DNA of 25,609 nucleotides from Thermomicrobiales bacterium (GTDB lineage Bacteria; Chloroflexota; Chloroflexia; Thermomicrobiales; UBA6265), in NCBI GenBank assembly GCA_030446955.1, contig JAUJMG010000011.1:1861-27469 (forward strand). Direction: 5' to 3'. Shown here piece after piece: positions 7,289 to 14,315 of this stretch (its first letter is position 1; every line of letters starts with the position of its first letter). Below the pieces are notes generated by a model. The model saw nothing but the letters and a program-made list of their open reading frames with translations. It was not told where the DNA came from and searched no databases. The position numbers and the translations under genes were made by a program.

Positions 7289-8389
7289 ATGCAGGCAACC
7301 GACCAGACCATCGGCGCCGCCTCGCCCGACGCCCTCGCGGAACGGCTCTTCGGGGCGACGATCGCCGCCATGGACCTGTTTGCCGTGTACCTCGGCGACC
7401 GCCTCGGCTACTACCGGGCCCTGGCTGAAGGCGGCCCGGCAACGAGCGATGCTCTGGCGCAGCGGACGGGCACCGCCGAGCGCTACGCCCGCGAGTGGCT
7501 GGAGCAGCAGGCCGTGACCGGCGTCCTCGCGGTGGAGAACCCGGATGCGCCGGCGACCGAGCGACGCTACTGGCTGCCGGCCGGCTACGAGGCGGTCCTC
7601 GTCGACCCGGACAGCCCGACGGCAATGGCGCCGATGGCGCAGATCTTTGCCGGCTGCGTCCGGCCCCTGCCCCAGCTCCTGGAGGCGTTTCGCACCGGCG
7701 GCGGGGTGCCCTTCGAGGAGTACGGAACCGACCTGGCTGAGGGACAGGCCGGCACCACCCGGCCCCAGTTCCGGCACCTCCTCACCCAGGAGTGGCTCCC
7801 CGCCATGCCGGACGTCCACGCCCGGCTCCAGGCCGATCCCCCAGCGCGGGTGGCCGACATCGGGATGGGACTGGGCTGGTCCAGCATTGCCATCGCCCAG
7901 GCCTACCCCAAGGTCCGGGTTGACGGCTTCGACCTCGACGACGCGTCGGTCACGGCGGCGCGGGCGAACGCCGAGGCGGCGGGGGTGGCCGACCGTGTGG
8001 CGTTCCACGTCCGTGACGCGGGGGATGCCGACCTCGCTGGTCGCTACGACTTCGCGTTGGCCGTCGAGTGCATCCACGACATGCCCAACCCGATCGCGGT
8101 CCTGGACGCGATGCGCCGACTCCTGGGGGAGGGGGGACCGGTCCTGGTCGTGGACGAGAAGGTGGCCGACCGCTTCACGGCGCCGGGCGACGACGTCGAG
8201 CGCTACATGTACGGCTTCAGCATCTTGCACTGCCTGCCGGTCGGGATGACCGAGCAGCCATCAGCGGCAACCGGCACGGTGATGCGCGAGGCGACGATGC
8301 GCCTCTACGCCGAGGAGGCCGGGTTCCGGCGGATCGAGGTGCTCCCGATCGCGCACGATTTCTTCCGCTTCTACCGCTTGACGGGCTGA
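7289..8389 (+). CDS. SAM-dependent methyltransferase, Rv2258c-like
   Basis: This is a class I S-adenosylmethionine methyltransferase of 366 residues. An N-terminal winged-helix region (about residues 20-85, with ALAQRTGTAERYAREWLEQQ) resembles the dimerisation domain of O-methyltransferases and Rv2258c-like proteins. The Rossmann fold begins near residue 187 with motif I, VADIGMGLGWSS, then acidic VDGFDLDD, then VRDAGD and ALAVECIHDM. The methyl acceptor is unknown. The start is certain: AGGAGGTGATC (7277-7287) is an extended match to the anti-Shine-Dalgarno sequence just before ATG 7289. It lies after the hairpin at 7105-7143, so it probably has its own promoter in 7144-7276. A TTGCAC at 7222 is the only candidate -35 I see. 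Its 3' end abuts the decayed transposase. Confidence 0.9.
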   Translation: MQATDQTIGAASPDALAERLFGATIAAMDLFAVYLGDRLGYYRALAEGGPATSDALAQRTGTAERYAREWLEQQAVTGVLAVENPDAPATERRYWLPAGYEAVLVDPDSPTAMAPMAQIFAGCVRPLPQLLEAFRTGGGVPFEEYGTDLAEGQAGTTRPQFRHLLTQEWLPAMPDVHARLQADPPARVADIGMGLGWSSIAIAQAYPKVRVDGFDLDDASVTAARANAEAAGVADRVAFHVRDAGDADLAGRYDFALAVECIHDMPNPIAVLDAMRRLLGEGGPVLVVDEKVADRFTAPGDDVERYMYGFSILHCLPVGMTEQPSAATGTVMREATMRLYAEEAGFRRIEVLPIAHDFFRFYRLTG

Positions 8390-8399
8390 GGCAGTCGGA

Positions 8400-9267
8400 G
8401 AGGAGACGCAGAGCCGGGACGCCATTCGTGCCCATCGCGCGTCCGCTAGGGCAAGCAACTTGAGGCAGGTCAGGGAACAGGCCAGGTGGAGCAGTTCCTG
8501 AAGCAGGTCGGCGCGTCGCTGGCAGCGCACGTCGAGCCGACGGCAGCCCAGCAGCCATGCCTGGGTGCGCTCGACCACCCACCGGTACCGTCCCCGGTCG
8601 CTCGCTCGAGTCGATCCCGCGCCGGGCTATTCGCGGCGTGATACCTCGTCAGCGGAGGGCCCAGCGCACCGCCGGATCCTCGTACCCCTTGTCGCCGTGG
8701 AGCTTGACGGGGCGCTTCCTCAGACGTCCAGGCTTTCCCGCGGGCTGATGATCGGCGGGATGGCGTCGATCAGGGGCAGCAGTTGGGCGGAGTCGTGGGC
8801 GTTGGTTGCCGAGAGGCGCACCGCGAGCAGGAGGCCGTTCCGATCCACCACGAGGTGGTCCTTGGAACCGGCCTTGCCCCGGTCGACCGGGTTGGGGCCG
8901 GTGGCTTCGCCCCCCCTTTGGGCCCGCACGCGATGCTTTCGCGGCTTGCGCGGCTCCAGTCGATGGCAGGCTTGCTCCCAGTCAGTTGAAAAGCCGTTCG
9001 TGCACGTTCTCCCAGACGCCGGCCTCTTGCCAGTTGCGCAGCCGGCGTCAGCAGGTCGAGCCGCTGCCGCAGCCCAGCTCCGTCAGCAGCATCTGCCGGG
9101 GACGCCGGTCCTGAGGACGACGACGATGCCGGCGAGGGCGGCACGGTCAGAGACACGGGGTCAGCCGCCTTTCGGATTGGGCGGTTCCTTGGGGAAGGAA
9201 CGATTCTCTGGCTTCCACAGATCGTCGGAGACCAGCGCTTCGTGCTTCGTGGGCCGGATGATGCCAC
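8400..9267 (-). pseudogene. Degenerate IS5-family transposase
   Basis: Read on the minus strand, pieces in different frames spell an IS5-type transposase in order. They are TKHEALVSDDLW and PKEPPNPKGG, then PRVSDRAALAGIVVVLRTG, QMLLTELGCGSGSTC, RRLRNWQEAGVWE, GEATGPNPVDRGKAGSKDHL, VKLHGDKGYEDPAVRWALR, RGITPRIARRGID, and finally WLLGCRRLDVRCQRRADLL. The chain is broken by in-frame TGA codons: after PKGG at 9161-9163, after GSTC where Trp is expected, and after RWALR. It also has several single-base frameshifts, for example the missing T in CCCTGG near the QMLL piece. No intact product is possible. The limits are approximate: the C-terminal end runs into the methyltransferase 3' end, and no start codon survives near 9265. 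Confidence 0.85.
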
Positions 9268-9274
9268 GCCCAGC

Positions 9275-9292
9275 GGGTTTTGAAACATCCTC
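9275..9292. repeat. Possible surviving IS end (terminal inverted repeat)
   Basis: GGGTTTTGAAACATCCTC lies about 10 bases outside the transposase N-terminus. It reads inward as GAGGATGTTTCAAAACCC, which has the look of an IS5-type terminal repeat. I find no matching copy near 8390-8470, so the opposite end appears lost. The assignment rests on position and composition only. Confidence 0.35.
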
Positions 9293-9529
9293 GAAGGATC
9301 CGGAAGGCTCCAGGCGAAGAGAATGCGTTCGGCGTTCAACACCTTCTGGAACACTGCCGAGATCGTCGCATGCCTCCTGGATAGTCAGGGGAGCCGCACC
9401 GCGTTGATCACATCCGGTGCCGTGTCGCGCTAGAATCGGATCGCACCGTCGTTCCCTCATCGGATCGGCTGTATGTGCTAGTTGCCGTTGCCGATGGGTA
9501 CCACGGCGCTTAATGAGGAGAGCTTTCGC

Positions 9530-10441
9530 ATGCGCCTCCAACTCGTGACCGTCCCGTATCGCTACGATGAGCGAGCTGAGGGACTGGGTGCTGGGCCTGC
9601 TGCTCTGCTCGATGCTGGATTGGTAGACCGCCTGGCCGCCGTGGGTCAGGAGGTTAGCGAGCCGCTCGAGGCAATGCTGGACCCGGCTGAGCGGGAAGAC
9701 GGGCGTACTGCCGTCAACATTGGCCGGCTTGGCGCTCGCACCGCTTTCCATGTCGCTTCTGCCCGGCGCGCCAACGCGGCCGCCCTAGTGCTGGCCGGGG
9801 ACGACACTGCCAGTATCGGCGTGGTATCCGGTCTTCAGCAGGCAGACGGGGCCGGTACACCGATCGGCTTGATCTGGCTCGACGCACACGGCGACTTCAA
9901 CACACCCGAGACGTCCTACAGCGGGATCCTGGCCGGCATGCCTGTCGCGATCCTCGCCGGCTTGGCGGGGCCGCTCTGGCGTGGTGCTGCCGGGCTGGCG
10001 GTGCCGATCCCGACCGATCGCATCCTCATTGCCGGTGTGCGCGAGTTGGACGAGAAGGAGAAGACGCTGCTCCGTTCCACGGATGTTCGCGTGTTGAGCC
10101 CACGCCAGATCTGCGCAGGCGAACCACTTCGGGCTGCCGTGGAGCGGCTTGCCAACAGTTGCTCGTTGCTCTATCTCCACGTCGACTTGGATGTGCTTGA
10201 CCCTCGCCATGTTCCGAGCGCCTCCACTCCGTCCGAGGGTGGTCTGGAGATCGACGAGGCAGTGGAAGCAATGGCGACGGTGTTGAGAACAGGGAAGGTG
10301 GCGGCGGTCAGTGTCGCCGGCCTCAATCCGGGTGCGGCTGGGCGTGGGCAGCGGTCAACCGCAACCACCCTCTCTTTGCTAGAGCGAGCCCTCGCTGCTT
10401 GGGATCGAATTCCGGGTCCGCCAGCCTCCTTCGGGAGTTGA
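9530..10441 (+). CDS. Arginase/agmatinase-superfamily protein
   Basis: This is a ureohydrolase-fold enzyme of 303 residues. The family hydrolyses guanidino compounds (arginine, agmatine, formimidoylglutamate) with a binuclear manganese centre. Two of the three metal motifs are intact: LIWLDAHGDFNTPE near residue 117 and LYLHVDLDVLDPRHVPSAS near 218. The first motif, normally GGDHS, reads AGDDTASIGVVSG near residue 88, so the usual first histidine ligand is aspartate. Some bacterial homologues also vary here. This weakens any claim of true arginase activity. ATG 9530 follows GAGGAG at a good distance, and the longer TTG start at 9482 is not needed. It is a monocistronic-looking gene between the decayed IS and the convergent ABC operon. 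The substrate cannot be assigned. Confidence 0.85.
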   Translation: MRLQLVTVPYRYDERAEGLGAGPAALLDAGLVDRLAAVGQEVSEPLEAMLDPAEREDGRTAVNIGRLGARTAFHVASARRANAAALVLAGDDTASIGVVSGLQQADGAGTPIGLIWLDAHGDFNTPETSYSGILAGMPVAILAGLAGPLWRGAAGLAVPIPTDRILIAGVRELDEKEKTLLRSTDVRVLSPRQICAGEPLRAAVERLANSCSLLYLHVDLDVLDPRHVPSASTPSEGGLEIDEAVEAMATVLRTGKVAAVSVAGLNPGAAGRGQRSTATTLSLLERALAAWDRIPGPPASFGS

Positions 10442-10511
10442 CTCAACGGCGGGACGGCTCCCTCTGGATGCCGGTCCGGGATCCCGTCAATAACCGGCTC
10501 CGCTGCTGAGA

Positions 10512-10531
10512 GCTCATCGAATGAGATGAGC
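10512..10531. terminator. Stem-loop between convergent genes
   Basis: GCTCATC-GAATGA-GATGAGC is a perfect 7-base-pair stem with a 6-base loop. It sits 70 bases after the arginase-like gene and 52 bases after the stop of the convergent permease gene. No T-run is present. It may serve as a shared terminator. Confidence 0.45.
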
Positions 10532-10583
10532 CGTTACGACGTTACCGGAAGAGCGATGGGGACCGGCGACGCGTGTAGTTCGG

Positions 10584-11558
10584 TCATGGTGCCGTGGGAA
10601 GCCCCCGCGAATGGGTGGTCCGGTCCTCGGGATAGGGGGGCTCGGAGAGGGGGGCCTGCAGGCTGTCGTCCAGATCGAAGGCGTCACGCTCCGGGTGAGC
10701 GTAGTGGAGGCGCCGGGCAAGGCGGACGGTGACGACGCCCGTACCTGGGGCGAACAGATAGGCGATAGCGAAGAGCGCCGTGGCCACCAGGACGACGCTG
10801 GCGCCAGAGGAGATGCCCCCGTAATAGGAGATGTAGAGCCCGATCACGCCCGACCCAGCTCCCATGAACGCCGCGAGGAATGCCATCCGCGGAAGTCGAT
10901 CAGTCAGCAGGCGGGCCGTGGCCGCGGGGGTGACCAGCATGGCCAGCACGAGGATATTGCCGACGGTCTGGAGAGAGATCACGATCGACAACGACAGGAG
11001 CAGCAGGAAGAGTTGATCGTAGGCCCAGAGGTTCAGCCCTTGGGCCTGGGCAAACGTCCGGTCGAAGGCAATGAGCCCCAGTTCGCGGCGAAACAGCGCC
11101 ATAACGGCTAGGACGCCAAGGCCGACGGCGCCGGTGAGCAAGAGGTCCCCGCGGGAGACCCCGAGGATCGTGCCGAAGAGGAACGAGGAAAGATCCTTCG
11201 CGTAGGAGCGTTGGGCTGAGATCAGCGCTACTCCGAGCGCAAATCCCCCGGCAAAGAGAACGCCGATGGCCGTGTCGTTGCTCAGACGCTCGCTCTGTCC
11301 AATGGCCCCGATCGCCAATGACACCAACACCGCCGCGATCAGCGCGCCGATCAGGAAGTTCCTGCCCAGCACGAACGCGATGACGACCCCGGGGAAGATC
11401 GCGTGGGCGAGGGCATCGCCCATGAAGGCAAGTCCACGCAACGTGACGAACGTGCCGGTTACCCCGCAAATCACGCCAACGAGCACGATGGCGACAAACG
11501 CGTGCTGCATGAAGGTGCGGCTCAGTGGATCCAGAATCCAGTTCAGCACGCTGGTCAT
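10584..11558 (-). CDS. Metal ABC transporter permease (ABC-3 family)
   Basis: This is the membrane channel of a Zn/Mn/Fe importer in the ZnuB/MntB/TroC family, here 324 residues with about eight or nine hydrophobic helices. Family features include FVTLRGLAFMGDALAHAIFPGVVIAF near residues 37-63, and TVGNILVLAMLVTPAATARLLTDRL with ISYYGGISSGA towards the C-terminus. The last 50 residues are hydrophilic and acidic and extend beyond the usual length. The start ATG overlaps the stop of the ATPase gene by four bases (ATGA type), so translation is coupled and the two are one operon. It is the last gene of the operon. Metal specificity must be read from the binding protein. Confidence 0.92.
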   Translation of the reverse strand: MTSVLNWILDPLSRTFMQHAFVAIVLVGVICGVTGTFVTLRGLAFMGDALAHAIFPGVVIAFVLGRNFLIGALIAAVLVSLAIGAIGQSERLSNDTAIGVLFAGGFALGVALISAQRSYAKDLSSFLFGTILGVSRGDLLLTGAVGLGVLAVMALFRRELGLIAFDRTFAQAQGLNLWAYDQLFLLLLSLSIVISLQTVGNILVLAMLVTPAATARLLTDRLPRMAFLAAFMGAGSGVIGLYISYYGGISSGASVVLVATALFAIAYLFAPGTGVVTVRLARRLHYAHPERDAFDLDDSLQAPLSEPPYPEDRTTHSRGLPTAP

Positions 11559-12379
11559 GTAGTGCTCCCGCCGGCGCCCCGAGCAATCTCCGCCTCAACC
11601 GGTACCAGAATCGCCTGACCGCCGAACGTTGCCCGTAGGTTCGTGGCAGTCATCACCTCTTGGGGATGGCCCTCTGCCATCACCCGCCGGTTGATCAGCA
11701 GGATACGGTCGGAGCACTTTGCTGCCTGAGCGAGATCGTGGGTGGCATAGATGATGGTCCGACCTTCCCGGCGCAGCCCACTGAAAAGGTCAATGAGGAG
11801 ATCCTGGGTAGGAACGTCGACACCGGCGAAGGGCTCGTCCAGGAGATAGACCTTGCCGGACTGGAGCAGGGCCCGGGCCAGAAAGACGCGCTGCTGCTGC
11901 CCTCCGGAGAGCTGACCGATCTGAACCTCGGCGAAGCGATGCATGCCGACCCGCTCAAGCGCCTCCATCGCATCCGCCCGGTCCTGCTTGCTGAGGGGCT
12001 CCAGTCGGGATCGGCTACCTGCGCGGCCCATGAGGGCGACATCGAGGACGTTGACGGGAAACGTCCAGTCGACGCCGGTTCGTTGCGGAACGTAGACGAC
12101 GCCGGGGGCTGGTTTGCGAACGGGAGCTCCATCCAGGAGCACCTCACCATGAGAAGGCGGGAGCATGCCGGCCAGCACCTTCAGGAGGGTGCTCTTGCCG
12201 GCGCCGTTAGGACCGAGCAAGCTGACAGTCTCGGCTGGGCCGAAGGCGGCAGTGATGCCTTCCAGCGCCGAGCGGGAGCCAAAGTGGACGCTCACGCCCG
12301 TGGCTTCCAAACGCGCCGCGCTCGTGAATTCGCCCGTCGTGTTAGACGCCGACACCGCGTCCTTCCCAGCCTGCTTCAA
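11555..12379 (-). CDS. Metal ABC transporter ATP-binding protein
   Basis: This is the cytoplasmic ATPase that powers the metal importer, 274 residues. Walker A is GPNGAGKST near residue 59, the Q-loop is VYVPQRTGVDWTFPVNV, the signature is LSGGQQQRVFLARAL, Walker B is VYLLDEPFAGVD, and the H-loop is IIYATHDL. The Q-loop region with DWTFPVNVLDVALMG is typical of the ZnuC/MntA (family 3) metal importers. The furthest start is TTG at 12379, 15 bases after the binding-protein stop and with AAGGAAG upstream. GTG at 12355 is an alternative. The first 20 residues are non-conserved. It is in one operon with the binding protein (upstream) and the permease (overlapping). Confidence 0.93.
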   Translation of the reverse strand: MKQAGKDAVSASNTTGEFTSAARLEATGVSVHFGSRSALEGITAAFGPAETVSLLGPNGAGKSTLLKVLAGMLPPSHGEVLLDGAPVRKPAPGVVYVPQRTGVDWTFPVNVLDVALMGRAGSRSRLEPLSKQDRADAMEALERVGMHRFAEVQIGQLSGGQQQRVFLARALLQSGKVYLLDEPFAGVDVPTQDLLIDLFSGLRREGRTIIYATHDLAQAAKCSDRILLINRRVMAEGHPQEVMTATNLRATFGGQAILVPVEAEIARGAGGSTT

Positions 12380-12394
12380 GCGTCTCGATCTTCC

Positions 12395-13420
12395 TTAGCG
12401 AAGGGCCTCGACAATCAGCACGGTGTCCGTCTGCATCAAGCCGATGTAGGTGTCCGCGCCCGAACCGGGCTCGCCAAGGCTGTCGGTGTAGAGGTCATCA
12501 ATAATGGCTACCCCCGCCTGGGTCGCCAACTCCTGGGCGAGGCCCGGACTAGACGTGTTCTCGGCGAAGATCGCGGGAACCCCTTCCCGGTCAATCAGCT
12601 CCACCAGGCCGGCAACGTCCCGGGCAGAGACTTCAGCGCGAGTGTCCAGGCTGGGAATGACAGTGCCGACGACCTCGAAGCCGTACCGGTCGGCAAAGTA
12701 GCTCAGCGCGTCGTGGTTGGTGACCAGCTTGCGGCGCTCGACTGGAAGCGTCACGACACGCTCCTTGATTGCGGTGTCGAGAGCGGCGAGCTGCCCCTGG
12801 TACGCCTCCGCCCGTGCGCCATAGGTAGCAGCCCCGCCTGGGTCTACCTCGGTCAAGCCACGCGCTATGTTGGCCACCATGGTCTGGACTCGGACTGGGT
12901 CGAACCAGGCGTGCGGATCACCCTCCTCAAACTCTTCGTCGTCTGAGGTTAGGGTCTGGACGCCTTCAGTGACGACGAAGACCGGGGCATCGGTGCCAGA
13001 ATTAGCAACGAGATCTTCAGCCCACTCGTCCAAGTGGAGGCCATAGGTGATCACCGCCTCCGCGTCCTCGATCGCCACGACGTCACGTGGTGCTGGTTCG
13101 AAGTCGTGCGGATCGGCATTGGCTGGGAGGATGTTCGTTACTGCGACTCGCTGCCCCCCAACCTGGCGCACCAGGTCGGCGACGATGCCCATTGTCACCG
13201 CCACCCGTAGCGGACCATCTGGCCGTGGGTCACCCTCCGGTAGTGGTTCAAGCTGGAGGAGCAACCCGCCAGTGTCGGCGGCCGGCGAGGCCTTAGGCGT
13301 GCCTTCGGCCGCGGATACCGCGGGATCGGCGAGGGCAAGCACGAGCGCCACGAGCGCGACCAGCGCCGCCCATCCACTCCGCGTCAAGACCCGATGGTGG
13401 TGTTCTGTGCCTTGCTGCAA
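12395..13420 (-). CDS. Zinc/manganese ABC transporter substrate-binding protein
   Basis: This is an exported cluster A-I metal receptor of the ZnuA/TroA/PsaA family, 341 residues. An N-terminal hydrophobic signal or anchor spans about residues 17-38. Likely metal ligands are His105 (DPHDFEP), His170 (DPHAWFD), His236 (TNHDALSYFADRYGF) and Asp313 (LYTDSL). Manganese-specific members usually have Glu at the third position, so the His-His-His-Asp set points to zinc or a TroA-like Zn/Mn receptor. The loop before His170 is acidic (SDDEEFEEG) in place of the His-rich loop of some zinc receptors. The start is TTG at 13420 after GGAGCAGGGTGAT; TTG at residue 12 is an alternative. It is first in the operon, preceded by a clear promoter and a Fur-type palindrome. 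Confidence 0.92.
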   Translation of the reverse strand: MQQGTEHHHRVLTRSGWAALVALVALVLALADPAVSAAEGTPKASPAADTGGLLLQLEPLPEGDPRPDGPLRVAVTMGIVADLVRQVGGQRVAVTNILPANADPHDFEPAPRDVVAIEDAEAVITYGLHLDEWAEDLVANSGTDAPVFVVTEGVQTLTSDDEEFEEGDPHAWFDPVRVQTMVANIARGLTEVDPGGAATYGARAEAYQGQLAALDTAIKERVVTLPVERRKLVTNHDALSYFADRYGFEVVGTVIPSLDTRAEVSARDVAGLVELIDREGVPAIFAENTSSPGLAQELATQAGVAIIDDLYTDSLGEPGSGADTYIGLMQTDTVLIVEALR

Positions 13421-13499
13421 ATCACCCTGCTCCGTTCTCGCCTCAGCCCGGATATCACCGTAGGTTGCTCCCGGCGGCGGAAACGGGGAGCGCGACTGG

Positions 13500-13529
13500 A
13501 GGGTAGCAGTAATTGAGACAACGTGTCAA
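13500..13529 (-). promoter_or_regulatory. Promoter of the metal-import operon
   Basis: On the minus strand a perfect TTGACA (13524-13529) is followed, after 18 bases, by TACCCT (13500-13505), which keeps the TAnnnT pattern. It lies about 80 bases upstream of the binding-protein start and points towards it. The -35 is inside the Fur-type palindrome. Confidence 0.6.
13514..13528. promoter_or_regulatory. Fur/Zur-type operator candidate
   Basis: TGAGACAACGTGTCA is a 7-1-7 palindrome with 5 of 7 pairs matching, the arrangement typical of Fur-family boxes. It overlaps the -35 element of the importer promoter, so a bound repressor would block RNA polymerase. A Fur/Zur gene lies about 100 bases away. 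Confidence 0.5.
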
Positions 13530-13625
13530 TAAGGCCAAGGAGCAACACCGATCGGAGCCGACGGTGACGCCATGAGCAGGTTGTCCATCCGCCGGTTGTT
13601 GGAAACCGAGGCCAGGCTTCCTGAG

Positions 13626-14090
13626 CTACGGGGTCTCCTGGCAAGTCGGGCAGACGCCGAAGACCTCCAAGAGGTGACCGTGGATGGCGAACTCCGTGTC
13701 GCGCGAGAGATCGTGCACGAGATCGTCGATGGGGCAGGAGGTAAAGGCGACGGTGGTCCCGCACCCGGAGCAGACTAGGTGGTGCCGGTGGCCTGGAAGA
13801 CCGACTACGTAGGCTGGATGCCCTCCGGGTTGAAGGAGCCTTGTCAACACGTCGACCGAGGCGAGGATCTCAAGGGTGCGGTAGACCGTTGCTCGCCCCA
13901 ATCCAGGGTCTGTGTGGCGCAACTCCGTGACGATCTGCTCTGCCGTGAACGGGCGAGACCGTTTGAGTACGGCGTGGAGGACAGCCGTGCGCGGACGCGT
14001 CATCCGGTACCCATGTTGCGCGAAAATCTCGCCAACGCTGGCAGACGAGAGGGTCGTAGGCGGCTGTGACGGTAGGTGGGCACGTTCCAT
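13626..14090 (-). CDS. Fur/Zur-family metal-responsive repressor
   Basis: This is a ferric/zinc uptake regulator family protein, 154 residues from ATG 14090. An N-terminal winged helix includes FAQHGYRMTRPRTAVLHAV and GLGRATVYRTLEIL. The C-terminal dimerisation domain has the metal-binding HRHHLVCSGCG and a second VCPTC pair, so a structural zinc with two CxxC motifs is likely. HGHLLEVFGVC carries further candidate ligands. Because the neighbouring operon encodes a zinc-type importer, Zur is the likeliest role. Mn- or Fe-sensing family members cannot be excluded from sequence alone. A longer frame begins at 14135 but adds only a Cys/Gly-rich stretch before MERAHLPS, and I prefer the inner ATG. 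It is transcribed in the same direction as the importer and separated from it by the promoter region. Confidence 0.9.
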   Translation of the reverse strand: MERAHLPSQPPTTLSSASVGEIFAQHGYRMTRPRTAVLHAVLKRSRPFTAEQIVTELRHTDPGLGRATVYRTLEILASVDVLTRLLQPGGHPAYVVGLPGHRHHLVCSGCGTTVAFTSCPIDDLVHDLSRDTEFAIHGHLLEVFGVCPTCQETP

Positions 14091-14315
14091 AACGAAAAGG
14101 CTAGCACAGCCGGCGCCGCACCGCCCCCCTTGCATGGGTGCCAGGATCTGCTCGGTGGTTCCGGCACGTCTCGTGCGCGATCAAGGTGCGAGAATACTTT
14201 GTCTGTGCCGGTCCGTTGGTGAATCCGTGAGGTCCACCAAGGGCCTACGGGCCATTCGAGACAGGCGCCTTCAGGAATGCTGAAACTCCTAGGACGATTG
14301 AGGGCTGACTCAACC

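Noticed and set aside
6920..8230. Long minus-strand frame opposite the methyltransferase
   Set aside because: Antisense to a gene with a perfect ribosome binding site and SAM-binding motifs; no domain is visible in it.
8565..9407. 280-codon plus-strand frame over the IS relic
   Set aside because: It is antisense to the transposase remains and has no recognisable domain.
11660..12946. Long plus-strand frame opposite the ABC ATPase and binding protein
   Set aside because: The minus-strand genes have all family motifs, while the plus-strand translation has none and no ribosome binding site.
13459..13468. CCGTAGGTTG before the metal operon as another copy of the regulator array
   Set aside because: A single unpaired copy with no dyad or tandem repeat; chance occurrence is likely.
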